51,443 nt of DNA. Source: Candidatus Brocadia sp. (GTDB lineage: Bacteria > Planctomycetota > Brocadiia > Brocadiales > Brocadiaceae). A model generated the notes under the pieces. It was not told the DNA's origin and made no database searches. It worked only from the letters and a program-made list of their open reading frames with translations. The stretch covers positions 1-51,443 of the forward strand of contig JABWAQ010000038.1 of the NCBI GenBank assembly GCA_013360945.1. Reading direction: 5' to 3'. The position numbers and the translations under genes were made by a program. Positions 28,611-37,157 of this stretch are shown piece after piece. Each line of letters begins with the position of its first letter. The stretch's first letter is position 1.

Positions 28611-28690
28611 AAAATAGCCTGTCATATCCAATACAACTCGTTAAATCAGATTGCGGCTTTTAACCGCTTGGATATAACAGGCTATTTTTT
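28611..28690 (+). terminator. Long stem-loop terminator after pyrBI
   Basis: About 21 bases starting AAAATAGCCTGT at 28611 pair with 28668-28690 with a single mismatch. The loop holds a smaller GCGG/CCGC hairpin, and a T run ends the right arm. The stem is much longer than a minimal terminator, so it may also be a MITE-like palindrome serving as one. Confidence 0.75.
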
Positions 28691-28756
28691 AAACTCCCTC
28701 ATATCTTAGCATCCCCTCCTTTACTAAATAAGCCTCACGGAGACCTGTATAATTAA

Positions 28757-28827
28757 CAGTAGCGATAAAGACCAACGCACTTTATTTACTTTTTATTTTA
28801 CTACGTGTGGCTTTTGAATCGCTACTG
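28757..28827. ncRNA. Foldable element 1 in the pyrI-panC gap
   Basis: CAGTAGCGAT (28757-28766) pairs exactly with ATCGCTACTG (28818-28827). Inside, AAAG-CCA-CAC segments pair with GTGTGGCTTT with small bulges. No coding frame is present. It is a stable hairpin of unknown role, the first of three separate structures in this gap. Confidence 0.45.
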
Positions 28828-28852
28828 AGCAATTTCATTTCAAAGAAATTAT

Positions 28853-28973
28853 TGGAGTTGGGGGCGGTTGACACTTTACATATTTTTACTATTAGGTGTT
28901 AGTAACTTTTTTCATTTACTTTTAGTTACACCTTGAGGGACGTTTAACCTCATTAAACACTCCCCCAACTCCA
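28853..28973. ncRNA. Foldable element 2, three-way-junction-like, in the pyrI-panC gap
   Basis: GGAGTTGGGGG (28854-28864) pairs exactly with CCCCCAACTCC (28962-28972), a 12-pair closing stem with the flanking T-A. Inside are two hairpins: AGGTGT..AACT with AGTTACACCT, and GAGG with CCTC around GTTTAA. An alternative GTTTAA/TTAAAC pairing exists, as in switching RNAs. I do not recognise the class. Confidence 0.5.
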
Positions 28974-29085
28974 TTGTTATTATATCACGAAAAGTAATTT
29001 TCGCAAGTATCCGGGGGATAAAAAAAATATAATTCATAAGTATTTTGAATATGATATATTATACTAACCAATCTACTTATAAATA

Positions 29086-29158
29086 GAGCCGGAGGTGGAA
29101 GAAAAGGAGACCAGCGTTGGGGCGCTAGTAAGGGTAAAACCCTAAAACCACCTCCAGC
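29086..29158. ncRNA. Foldable element 3, compact three-way junction
   Basis: GGAGGTGG (29091-29098) pairs with CCACCTCC (29148-29155), extended by GC/GC beyond one mismatch. Two internal hairpins follow: AGCG/CGCT around TTGGGG, and AGGGT/ACCCT around AAA. An A+T-rich stretch with TATATT-like sequence lies just upstream (about 29053-29064). It could be a small RNA or an aptamer, and it matches no class I know. Confidence 0.5.
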
Positions 29159-29618
29159 ATGAAAATATTATAACATAAGTTTAAGAAAAGTACAAATTAT
29201 CAAATCTCTGCATTGCTCTACGTTGATTTGTAATTATCTTTATTTGCAATAGGTATGGATCTTATTCTACTCATGTGTAAATAGACTTCTTTAAGGCCGG
29301 AGTTTTCTTACATGGTGAATAGATGTTGTACTACTTACGCATCTTTTAAGGCACATGCAAAAATCACTTGTCCTATGAGTGCAAATTATTGTACTATCTT
29401 ATAGTATTACCGTATAAATTCTTTCTTTTTTTGCAAATTTTTTGATAAACCCCGGCACCCTTTTTCGTTCGACTGAGCTCGAGACGAAGTCTAAGGGGGA
29501 ACTTCGAAATCCCCCTTAGTAAAGGAGGACTTAGGGGGTTGTTTCTTTAACCACGTATTTTGGTTGCGGCAAAGCCGCGTCATGTGATTGAAATTATTAA
29601 AAAGCAGGAGCGGCTGTT
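29159..29618. other. Rest of the pyrI-panC gap
   Basis: A+T-rich, non-coding. Near 29509-29540 is the CCCCCTTAGTAAAGGAGGACTT type repeat that is scattered through many genomes. Nothing else was supported up to the panC start. Confidence 0.5.
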
Positions 29619-30488
29619 TTGTTATCAGTGATCACAGCAATAAAGGATATTAAACAGTGCATCAAAACGTTAAAAAAAACCCAACGAACGATTGGTTTCG
29701 TTCCCACAATGGGGGCTTTACACGAAGGACACTTGAGTCTGGTAAGACAGGCAAGGAAAGAAAATGATAAAGTGGTGGTGAGTATTTTTGTAAACCCCTT
29801 ACAATTCGGGAAAAATGAGGATCTTAAACAATATCCAAGGACACTCGATAACGACTGCAAACTCCTTTCTCACGAAGGGGTAGATGTAGTATTCCATCCC
29901 GACGCATCAGAGATGTATCAGGATGGATTTTGCACATCGGTTATCCTTGAACGACTTGAAGACAAGCTGTGCGGCAAATTGCGTCCAGGACATTTTCGTG
30001 GTGTCGCTGTGATTGTGCTGAAATTATTTAACCTCATAAAACCCGATATCGCCTATTTCGGACAAAAAGACTTCCAGCAAACAGTTGTCATCAAAAGGAT
30101 GGTCTCCGATTTACATATCGATGTTACGGTAAAGATACTCCCAACGATACGGGATGAGGATGGGTTGGCCCTGAGTTCCAGAAATGCATATCTCAGCGAA
30201 ACAGAAAAAAAAGATGCCCTTTGCCTGTTTAATGCGCTGAGAAAGGCACAGTCTCTGGTAAATACCGGCGTAGAAAATACAGAAGAGATCGTACAGGAGA
30301 TGGAAAAAATTATTACCAGTTGTCAGTCCGCCACTATTGATTATATTTCAATAGTGAATCCTGAAACCCTTGAAGCAGAGCAAAAAGTACATAGCGGCAA
30401 CGTTGTTACTCTGGCGATCAGGATTGGTAAGACGCGACTCATTGATAATATAATTCTGTTTTTTATCATGGCCGTTTTATTCATGTAA
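29619..30488 (+). CDS. panC: Pantothenate synthetase
   Basis: Joins pantoate and beta-alanine with ATP to give pantothenate, the coenzyme A precursor. It starts at a TTG (29619) behind AGGAG. Motifs: FVPTMGALHEGHLSL (HIGH-type signature), VSIFVNPLQFG, LRPGHFRGVAVIVLKL, YFGQKDFQQ, and LALSSRNAYL for the KMSKS-like region. The 289 residues are about normal length, with a hydrophobic C-terminal tail (IILFFIMAVLFM) that is unusual for this soluble enzyme. No panB or panD is adjacent. Confidence 0.95.
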   Translation: MLSVITAIKDIKQCIKTLKKTQRTIGFVPTMGALHEGHLSLVRQARKENDKVVVSIFVNPLQFGKNEDLKQYPRTLDNDCKLLSHEGVDVVFHPDASEMYQDGFCTSVILERLEDKLCGKLRPGHFRGVAVIVLKLFNLIKPDIAYFGQKDFQQTVVIKRMVSDLHIDVTVKILPTIRDEDGLALSSRNAYLSETEKKDALCLFNALRKAQSLVNTGVENTEEIVQEMEKIITSCQSATIDYISIVNPETLEAEQKVHSGNVVTLAIRIGKTRLIDNIILFFIMAVLFM

Positions 30489-30743
30489 TATAAATCTACT
30501 TGCTTTGCACTAACAAACATTTACAAACACCGTTGTGTTTATGAATAACAAAACAGCGAAACTCCATTGGTATATTCTAAAGAAAATACCAAACATATTA
30601 TAACTCCTGAAATACCTCAAGCTAATGAACTATTTTTAACAAAGATTCAATATGGATTTTTAATACTGACATTATAAATACAAACGACATAACTGGTTAT
30701 ATCGTATAAAATTGTAGCGACAAGGCCTGCCTTGCCATATGGA

Positions 30744-30815
30744 GTAGGGTGGGGCATCGCCCACCAAAAAACAGGCAACGCGAACGAGATGTTTGGTGGG
30801 CGATGCCCACCCTAC
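30744..30815. repeat. REP-like inverted repeat with TAGGGTGGGG arms
   Basis: GTAGGGTGGGGCATCGCC (30744 on) is matched in reverse at 30794-30815, giving 22-base arms with few mismatches around a 28-base loop. This is a mobile palindromic (REP/MITE) element. The remaining gap from 30489 shows no gene. Confidence 0.75.
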
Positions 30816-30866
30816 CAGGTTGACCAGATTTACAAAAAATCGGGAATGCACCCAGGGCAGACAGTG

Positions 30867-31251
30867 TATAGCAGGGGGCGAAGCCCATACGTGTTAAGTT
30901 AAACGATTGGGTTGGGTAGCATGGCATGGACAAATCATATTTCTGTATGTCTTGAACAGAGATAGTCCTTCTGTGTCCTTCTTGCAACACATAACGGCAG
31001 AATCCACTGGAAACATGGCTAACCCTAACCACTGCCCCCCGCCGGCTGGGGCTGGGGGTGGAAAAGAAACACGAAAATACTGCGGGAAAAACCAAAAGCC
31101 GGTGAAACGAATAATTACGACTACAACAAATGGTTGCAACCGTTTGCAAACAACCTGCATAATAGGATGTACCGGAGAATATGGGTGGTGTTATACAAAG
31201 AATTGAAAAGTGGTAGACGTGGTCGGACTATCCAGTCCACCCCCTGCTATA
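30867..31251 (+). mobile_element. MITE-like element, copy 1 (internally deleted)
   Basis: A 385-base non-coding element with TATAGCAGGGGGCGAAGCCC at the left end and CCCCCTGCTATA at the right. A longer copy lies inverted at 36165-36636. Most of this copy matches the reverse complement of that one, but about 90 bases before the right terminal repeat are missing. The TA at both ends suggests insertion at TA, as in the IS630/Tc1 group. It encodes no credible transposase. Confidence 0.7.
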
Positions 31252-31255
31252 TCCT

Positions 31256-31340
31256 AACGGCCTTTCAGGCCTCAATTTCTGTGTTTATTGTCTGATTTTG
31301 TCTGCTATGAGCGGTAGTGTTTGAAAATACGCTGAATATT
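31256..31340 (+). repeat. 85-bp direct repeat, copy 1
   Basis: The segment starting AACGGCCTTTCAGGCC is repeated almost exactly at 36773-36857 in the same orientation. Each copy follows a copy of the MITE-like element, so the two loci are segmental duplicates. Confidence 0.8.
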
Positions 31341-31437
31341 CACAAATATTGTGAATTAGCGAAAAGGCGGCTATTAACCGAAGGGCAAATGAAGCAACTT
31401 AAATTTGATGTGATAGAAGGCGAAAGGAAATATTATA

Positions 31438-32562
31438 ATGTCAAAGGAATTTGACTGCCGTTTTTTTGCCTCAGAGAAGCCTTGCCGGTTCAAGCTTGAT
31501 TGTCCCATTGATGATACGTGCCCCAAATATCAGCCGATGGGGAAGCGGATATTGATTATCAAATTGGCTGCCATTGGCGATGTGCTGAGGACCACCCCTA
31601 TCCTGCCTGTACTAAAAGAAAAATATCCGCAGGCGTATATTACCTGGATTACCGACACATCTTCCCTGTCGGTCCTGGAAGAAAATCCTTACATCGATCG
31701 GCTCTTGACGGCAAATTACGAAAATGCATTACGGCTTCAAGTCGAAAAGTTTGACATACTCATCTGTCTGGATAAAGACACCGTGGCCTCCAGTCTTGCA
31801 TCTCTTGTAAAGGCAGATCAGAAACTGGGTTTTGCCCTTTCCGGGAAAGGACTCCTTTATCCATTGAACAAAGAGGCTGACTACCTGTTCCGGTTAGGAG
31901 TTTCTGATGAACTTAAATTCCGGCAAAACACGAAAACCTACCAGCAACTTATCTTTGAAGCCCTTGGAATAAAGGGAAAATATGGAGAATACGTCATTAA
32001 CCTCCCACAGAAATATACCTCGTATGGTAAACAGATGATGCAACAATGGGGAATTCATAATGGCAGAGTGGTTATTGGTTTGAATACGGGTGCGGGCAAA
32101 AGGTTTGCGACAAAACGATGGGAGATTGAGAGCTTTGCCGTGCTTGCAGACCGGTTGTCAAAAGAACTGAAGGCGCATGTAGTGCTCCTGGGCGGACCCG
32201 AGGAAATTGAAAGGAATAAAGAAATTTCCTCCAGAGCAAAATCCCCTGTAATAGACACTGGATGTCATCACAGCCTGAAGGAATTTATGGGATTAATAAA
32301 CCAATGTCACCTTATTGTTACGGGGGATACCCTTGCCCTTCACCTGGCTATTGCCCTGAAAAAATTGGTTGTTACTTTTTTTGGTTCTACCTGCCATCAG
32401 GAAATCGACCTTTATGGTCGGGGCAGAAAGTTAGTTGCCGAAGTGGATTGTGCCCCCTGTTATAAAGGAAATTGCGACACGATGATTTGTATGAAAAACA
32501 TCAGCACTGACGATGTATTTTATGCATGCAAAGAGGTATTGAATACAAATAGTTTCCGCTAA
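31438..32562 (+). CDS. Family 9 glycosyltransferase (heptosyltransferase-like)
   Basis: A 374-residue GT9 enzyme of the type that adds heptose to lipopolysaccharide core. It has an N-terminal KRILIIKLAAIGDVLRTTPI (the glycine-rich nucleotide-sugar loop), GLNTGAGKRFATKRWE in the second Rossmann domain, LLGGPEEIERN, and VTGDTLALHLAIALKK near the end. The first 30 residues are an extra cysteine-rich extension (C-x7-C-x5-C-x6-C in FDCRFFASEKPCRFKLDCP...), perhaps a metal-binding or membrane-association element. More cysteines occur at the C-terminus (CAPCYKGNCDTMIC). The ADP-heptose operon at 15.7-18.4 kb could supply the donor. Confidence 0.9.
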   Translation: MSKEFDCRFFASEKPCRFKLDCPIDDTCPKYQPMGKRILIIKLAAIGDVLRTTPILPVLKEKYPQAYITWITDTSSLSVLEENPYIDRLLTANYENALRLQVEKFDILICLDKDTVASSLASLVKADQKLGFALSGKGLLYPLNKEADYLFRLGVSDELKFRQNTKTYQQLIFEALGIKGKYGEYVINLPQKYTSYGKQMMQQWGIHNGRVVIGLNTGAGKRFATKRWEIESFAVLADRLSKELKAHVVLLGGPEEIERNKEISSRAKSPVIDTGCHHSLKEFMGLINQCHLIVTGDTLALHLAIALKKLVVTFFGSTCHQEIDLYGRGRKLVAEVDCAPCYKGNCDTMICMKNISTDDVFYACKEVLNTNSFR

Positions 32563-32860
32563 CCGATCGTGAAGAATGGCAGTTAACTTGTTTTAAGTCT
32601 GAAAATAAGCCGGTGATTTTGTTATGATATCGCTCTGGAAACTTCTCCATTACCGTCATCCTCTATCGTATATAAAAATCAGTGGTTAGGTTTTATGCTC
32701 TGTAGCACATCAACAAAATTTTGTCGGTGTTTAGGCGTTAAGCACCTAAGTCAAATCATAACACAGCAAGGCCACAACCAAAAAAGTTCAACCACAAAAA
32801 TGATAAAAGCCATTGGTATTGACAATATCTTCCGATTCGTCCGGATTAGGGGTTACAAAA

Positions 32861-33868
32861 TTGCCTTATTGTATAGAAACACGTAATTTAACAAAAAGCT
32901 ATCCGGTAATAACGGGATACAGTGGGTTATTCATGCATCCTTTTAGAAAGAAGGAAATCACCGCCATACGGAATGTAAATATCCAGATAAAGAAAGGCGA
33001 GCTATTTGGCCTGCTTGGTTCAAATGGAGCAGGCAAAACCACCTTGATAAAGATCCTTTGCACCCTGGTACTTCCCACTTCGGGAAGCGCGTTCGTGAAC
33101 GGTCTGGAAGTCACAAAGGACGAAAAGAAAATAAGAAGGATCATCGGTTATGTGGTCAGTGATGAGCGGAGCTTCTATTGGAGGCTTACCGGAAGGCAAA
33201 ACCTTACATTTTTTGCAAAACTTAACAATATTCACCGCCATGAGGCGCAGACGAGGATTGAGAACTTGTTGTCGTTTATGGAACTTGCGCGCGATGCCGA
33301 TAGAATGTTTAAGGACTATTCTACAGGAATGAGGCAAAAATTGGCGATAGCCAGAGGGCTTCTTACAGCCCCCGATATTATTTTTATGGACGAACCGACG
33401 AATGGTCTGGATCCCGTTTCTGCACAAAGGCTACGGAAACTGATAAGGGAAAAATTGGTTGAAGAGGAAAAAAAGACGGTAATATTCGCAACCCATAACT
33501 TGCATGAGGCTGAGGAACTGTGCAATCGTATTGCCATCATCCACAAAGGTGAGGTAAAAATCGCCGGTATTGTGGATGAAATAAAAAGGGAATTTGACTC
33601 AGAAAAACGGTATGTAATAGAATTGAAGTGCCCGGAGACATTACTCCTGGACAGGATTCATCACATAGCCCCCGTCAAAAAAGTTGCCGCAATACAAGAC
33701 GGTCATTCAGGTGACATCGTTCAAATCGAAATTAAAACCAGTGATAGCAATGGGGATATATTTCAAATAGTGAAAGAAATTGTAAATATGGGGGGCAAGA
33801 TATGTTCCTTTTATGAAAAAGAGATCTCTTTGGGAGAATTGTTTTCTAAAGTTGTAGAGAGGAAATAA
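32861..33868 (+). CDS. ABC transporter ATP-binding protein (ABC-2 exporter)
   Basis: Drives the permease encoded next. A TTG at 32861 with AGGGG upstream is the most plausible start, giving about 335 residues; no suitable ATG exists. Motifs: Walker A GLLGSNGAGKTTLIK, signature YSTGMRQKLAIARGLL, Walker B IIFMDEPTNGLDP, and the switch histidine in VIFATHNLHEAEEL. An insertion (YSGLFMHPFRKKEITA) before the core and a C-terminal domain of about 90 residues resemble the NatA/NodI/DrrA type. The substrate is unknown, and the neighbouring glycosyltransferase hints at a glycan or lipid. Confidence 0.93.
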   Translation: MPYCIETRNLTKSYPVITGYSGLFMHPFRKKEITAIRNVNIQIKKGELFGLLGSNGAGKTTLIKILCTLVLPTSGSAFVNGLEVTKDEKKIRRIIGYVVSDERSFYWRLTGRQNLTFFAKLNNIHRHEAQTRIENLLSFMELARDADRMFKDYSTGMRQKLAIARGLLTAPDIIFMDEPTNGLDPVSAQRLRKLIREKLVEEEKKTVIFATHNLHEAEELCNRIAIIHKGEVKIAGIVDEIKREFDSEKRYVIELKCPETLLLDRIHHIAPVKKVAAIQDGHSGDIVQIEIKTSDSNGDIFQIVKEIVNMGGKICSFYEKEISLGELFSKVVERK

Positions 33869-33891
33869 CAAAAAGTACAGGAGTGCGCCTT

Positions 33892-34707
33892 GTGTCTCTA
33901 TTTATAAAAAAACCGCTTGCCTTTGTCTGGAAAGACTTTATCAACGAGATAAGCTACAAATTTGCATTTTCTATGCAATTCTTTAGCATCCTCATTACCA
34001 CCGTAACATTTTTTTATCTCTCAAGACTCCTGGGAGACGTTGGAATATCATATCTCAAGCCATACGGGGGAGACTATTTCGCCTTCGTTCTTATCGGGGT
34101 TGCGCTCTTTAACTACCTTAAAATATCCATGGAGGGACTTTCAAACAGCATCAGAGAAGGGCAAATGCTCGGGACTCTGGAAGCCCTGCTGGTAACCCAG
34201 ACAGAGATTCCAACGATCATAATCTCTTCCTCTCTCTACAGTTTTATATTTGCATCGTTTAAAGTGGCGGTTTACTTGTTATTGGGAACCCTTGTATTTG
34301 GCATCAATATGAGCAATGCAAACCTGATAGGGGCTTTCCTTATCCTGCTTCTTACCATTATTTCGTTTAGCAGTTTTGGGATAATCTCGGCCAGTTTTGT
34401 TATGGTATTAAAAAGAGGAGATCCTGTAAGCTGGGCGTTTACCAATATTTCTGGAATTTTAGGTGGGTTGTACTATCCAGTCTCTGTTCTGCCGAAGTGG
34501 CTACAAAAATTATCGTATGTGCTGCCGGTTACCTATTCCCTGGAGGGGATGAGACTGGCCTTGCTCAAGGGATATTCGTTAAGCGCATTACTGCCTAACA
34601 TCGTGGCGTTACTGGTTTTTTCGGTTATCATGCTGCCATTGAGCATGTTGGTATTTCGCTACGCTGTCAAGAGGGCAAAGACGGACGGGACTCTGACGCA
34701 GTATTAG
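33892..34707 (+). CDS. ABC-2 type transporter permease
   Basis: An integral membrane partner of the preceding ATPase, about 271 residues with six predicted helices (near 25-50, 63-80, 112-140, 148-178, 185-205 and 232-255). A GTG at 33892 is preferred to one at 33883 because AGGAG lies about 8 bases before it. The segment YYPVSVLPKWLQKLSYVLP before the last helices is the typical ABC-2 signature region. The gene follows the ATPase by 23 bases. The exported substrate cannot be inferred. Confidence 0.9.
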   Translation: MSLFIKKPLAFVWKDFINEISYKFAFSMQFFSILITTVTFFYLSRLLGDVGISYLKPYGGDYFAFVLIGVALFNYLKISMEGLSNSIREGQMLGTLEALLVTQTEIPTIIISSSLYSFIFASFKVAVYLLLGTLVFGINMSNANLIGAFLILLLTIISFSSFGIISASFVMVLKRGDPVSWAFTNISGILGGLYYPVSVLPKWLQKLSYVLPVTYSLEGMRLALLKGYSLSALLPNIVALLVFSVIMLPLSMLVFRYAVKRAKTDGTLTQY

Positions 34708-34748
34708 ATTGAGACTCCCGGATTGCGGTGTACAATGTAGTGACAAGT

Positions 34749-34916
34749 AACTATTCAGCGAAAACTGACAGAGAATATTTTTCCATAACAGTTCACCCGC
34801 CTTCCTATACGCCGTAACAGTTCAGCACCCCCACCTGACCTCCCCCATCGAGGGGGAGGAAGTGTTTTTCCCCGCCCCTGGGGGGAGGGGATAAGGGAGG
34901 GGGGTGAACTGATACC
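34749..34916 (+). repeat. ~170-bp dispersed repeat, full copy 1
   Basis: Starts AACTATTCAGCGAAAACTGA, passes through GTTCACCCGCC and a CCTCCCCCATCGAGGGGGAGG hairpin, and ends GTGAACTGATACC. An inverted full copy is at 51072-51241, a partial copy at 46583-46686, and end fragments at 24220-24263 and 39680-39750. It is non-coding, G-rich on one side, and probably a MITE. Confidence 0.8.
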
Positions 34917-34927
34917 ATACGCCAATA

Positions 34928-34956
34928 CCCTGTCAGGGTTTAAAACCCTGACAGGG
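34928..34956. repeat. 29-bp palindrome CCCTGTCAGGGTTT
   Basis: CCCTGTCAGGGTTT and its exact reverse complement around one central base. A related hairpin at 46418-46456 has a T run and acts as a terminator. The rest of the gap to 35138 holds no gene. Confidence 0.75.
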
Positions 34957-35138
34957 CTATCCAGGCGATATACAGTTCGCGTTCAGTGAGGAACAAGAGG
35001 TGGGTGAACTGTTGCGTAATTCCTTACGACCTAAATCTTACAACGATAGTTTAGGGTTCACGGCATGGAATGATACCTTGCTCAACATGCGTTGCGGATT
35101 AATTTGAGAAAAAGAAAGGACGGGAACGGAGAATTCTT

Positions 35139-35789
35139 TTAATACGTTTGTCTTGCTTTTCCGTTAAGAAGGAAGGCAATGATTTCGGTTCTGGATTTGA
35201 CTCCGAACTTTGCCATAAGGAATTTCATGTATGTTTTAATGGTGTTATGGCTTAAACAAAGGGTACCGGCAATCTCCTTATTACTGTTGCCGTCAAAAAG
35301 CATCTCGACAATCTGTCGTTCACGACGATTTAAATTCAACGACCGGAAAATCATGGGCAGGTTTGCATAATGCACTGATATTCTTTCCAGGATGAACAGA
35401 TATTGTTTTTCCTGTTTCGCGTTCAAGGGTCTTTGCGGTGAAAGAACTGTTCCCCTTATGCAGTAGTGCCTTCGGTAACTTTTTAGTGTGTCAATACAAT
35501 CAATCCCGGTATTTAAATCCCTTTTCTTTCCCTGGTCAAATTCAGATACCTCTTCACATTTTTTATCAAGTAAAACCTGCCATTTTGAACAGAGGGAAGA
35601 TAAATAATTTAAGAATGCCCTGTCAGTTTTCCTGTTATCTTTCTCAGGCATCGAATTTGCTTTAGAGAGGACGCGAAATGCCTCTTCATTGAAAAGAAAT
35701 TTCTTCTTATGGCCTTTAGCCTGAGGATTGTACATCACAGAGGCTAGCGGGGATATAAACTCGTGCAAATTATTTTCCTTTGATTGCAT
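35139..35789 (-). CDS. LuxR-type transcriptional regulator
   Basis: A 216-residue protein whose C-terminal 65 residues are a LuxR/GerE helix-turn-helix (LNRRERQIVEMLFDGNSNKEIA, then LSHNTIKTYMKFLMAKFGV). The N-terminal 150 residues are basic and helical, with no receiver signature or autoinducer-binding domain recognised. The input signal is unknown. About 210 bases upstream lie tandem palindromes (36000-36050) that could be its operators or those of another factor. It converges toward the ABC exporter genes. Confidence 0.88.
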   Translation of the reverse strand: MQSKENNLHEFISPLASVMYNPQAKGHKKKFLFNEEAFRVLSKANSMPEKDNRKTDRAFLNYLSSLCSKWQVLLDKKCEEVSEFDQGKKRDLNTGIDCIDTLKSYRRHYCIRGTVLSPQRPLNAKQEKQYLFILERISVHYANLPMIFRSLNLNRRERQIVEMLFDGNSNKEIAGTLCLSHNTIKTYMKFLMAKFGVKSRTEIIAFLLNGKARQTY

Positions 35790-35999
35790 TAGATATCTTT
35801 CACCCCCCTGTGACTCATATTAGTGCAAAATTATGAAAATTGTATCTCTTGAACGATCAAAAAAACTATAAAATATCTAACAAAATGCATGCCATATGGA
35901 CTGGAAATCAAATATTGTATTATATTTGTAGTATCTACAGTAAATAGTGAAACACATGTATCAGTAATATTTAAATCTATCATTAAATTCGGGAAAAAG

Positions 36000-36050
36000 T
36001 ATGTGACATGTCACATAGGTGCGCCATGACACATGTGTGACATGTCACAC
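36000..36050. promoter_or_regulatory. Tandem palindromic operators TGTGACATGTCACA
   Basis: TATGTGACATGTCACATA (36000-36017) and GTGTGACATGTCACAC (36035-36050) are perfect palindromes with the same 14-base core. Their centres are 34 bases apart, about three helical turns. A third palindrome, ACACATGTGT, is centred at 36033/36034. The half-site TGTGA is CRP/FNR-like, but the spacing (four bases rather than six) differs. They lie upstream of the LuxR gene. Confidence 0.65.
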
Positions 36051-36164
36051 TTTTGAGGTTATAGGACTCTGTAAAAACTTCTTTTTTTAGCAAGATTTAA
36101 ATGGCAATGTTTTGCTTTAAGAAACACTGGGATGTTACCTTTTATGCCCGAAGGGCAGGCAGTG

Positions 36165-36636
36165 TATAGCAGAGGGTGAAGCCCCATACCTGTTAAGTTA
36201 AGAAATAACAATTAATCCCTTATTCGTGCTGAATCAGTCATGTCCCCCGCTGGCGGGGGTGCATGGGGTGGACTGGATAGCCCGACCACGTCTACCACTT
36301 TTCAATTCTTTGTATAACACCACCCATATTCTCGGGTACATCCTATTATGCAGGTTGTTTGCAAACGGTTGCAACCATTTGTTTTAGTCGTAATTATTCG
36401 TTTCACCGGCTTTTGGTTTTTCCCACAATATTTTCGTGTTTCTTTTCCACCCCCCAACCCCCGCCAGCGGGGGACAGTGGTTAGCTATGTTTCCTGTGGA
36501 TTTTGCCGTTATGTGTTGCAAGAATGACACAGAAGGACTATCTCTGTTCAAGACATACAGAAATATGATCTGTCCATGCCATGCCACCCAACCCAATCGT
36601 TTAACTTAACACGTATGGGCTTCACCCCCTGCTATA
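36165..36636 (-). mobile_element. MITE-like element, copy 2 (full length)
   Basis: A 472-base element flanked by terminal inverted repeats of about 36 bases, beginning TATAGCAGAGGGTGAAGCCC on the left and its near reverse complement on the right. Its body is the inverted counterpart of 30867-31251. The outer flanks of both elements are in direct orientation, so one copy has been inverted between its terminal repeats, or the two were inserted oppositely. There is no credible transposase gene. Confidence 0.75.
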
Positions 36637-36663
36637 TCCCAACCCGAATGAGTCGGAAAAGTT

Positions 36664-36726
36664 GGTAGCGCAGGCTTTCGGCCTGCATATTATATAAATT
36701 CAAAAGCAGGCAGGATGCCTGCGCCA
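36664..36726. repeat. REP-like hairpin with GCGCAGGC arms
   Basis: GGTAGCGCAGGCTTTCGGCC at the left and GCAGGATGCCTGCGCCAC at the right form a long imperfect stem. It is inserted between the MITE-like copy and the second 85-bp repeat. Confidence 0.7.
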
Positions 36727-36772
36727 CACAATATTTTTGCTAAAGGTGTCAAAATATTTTTTATAAGACACG

Positions 36773-36857
36773 AACGGCCTTTCAGGCCTCAATTTCTGTG
36801 TTTATTGTCTGATTTTGTCTGCTATGAGCGGTAGTGTTTGAAAATACGCTGAATATT
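36773..36857 (+). repeat. 85-bp direct repeat, copy 2
   Basis: Matches 31256-31340 almost exactly in the same orientation. Together with the MITE-like copies it brackets the glycosyltransferase-ABC-LuxR block. Confidence 0.8.
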
Positions 36858-36969
36858 TACTCGTTACATTATATCTACTTTTTGGTGTACTCCAAAGGAT
36901 GACCCAAAATTGGGTATTTACAAAAGTTGTTATAAGATGTATTATATATCACCTCAATTTTTCAATATG

Positions 36970-37004
36970 CTTTCGTTAGTTGTGTCTTGATACAACAACG
37001 AAAG
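36970..37004 (+). promoter_or_regulatory. Inverted repeat upstream of the second riboswitch-like leader
   Basis: CTTTCGTTAGTTGT and ACAACAACGAAAG pair with one bulged base around GTCTTGAT. It lies about 60 bases before the aptamer-like sequence and could be an operator or the end hairpin of an upstream transcript. No T run follows. Confidence 0.45.
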
Positions 37005-37065
37005 TTAATTTGTACGATCGGTGGGGGGAAGAGTTTATACCAACACACAAAATTATGAAACATAC

Positions 37066-37150
37066 ACGATAAAGGCAAACCCTGAGTGATCAGGGGACGC
37101 AAAGCAAAGGGTCTTTTGTAGGGGCGTTTTGCAATACATCCCTACTGATA
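37066..37150 (+). promoter_or_regulatory. GEMM-like (c-di-GMP-I type) riboswitch aptamer
   Basis: Contains GGCAAACC, a short stem capped by GTGA (CTGA-GTGA-TCAG), then GGGGACGCAAAGC and AAAGGGTC, in the order of the GEMM-I consensus. A second stem GTAGGG/CCCTAC follows. A terminator (37158-37211) is directly downstream, and the regulated gene begins at 37495. This suggests c-di-GMP (or a related cyclic dinucleotide) controls the exported protein and perhaps the peptide gene after it. Confidence 0.75.
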
Positions 37151-37157
37151 AAAAGAT

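Noticed and set aside
28593..29618. CRISPR array or tRNA in the long pyrI-panC gap
   Set aside because: No regularly spaced direct repeats and no tRNA cloverleaf or T-loop sequence was found; the structures there are single hairpins or junctions.
30907..31206. A 99-codon frame inside the MITE-like element
   Set aside because: The other copy is disrupted in the same region, and the translation (Pro/Gly-rich, no motif) does not look like a transposase.
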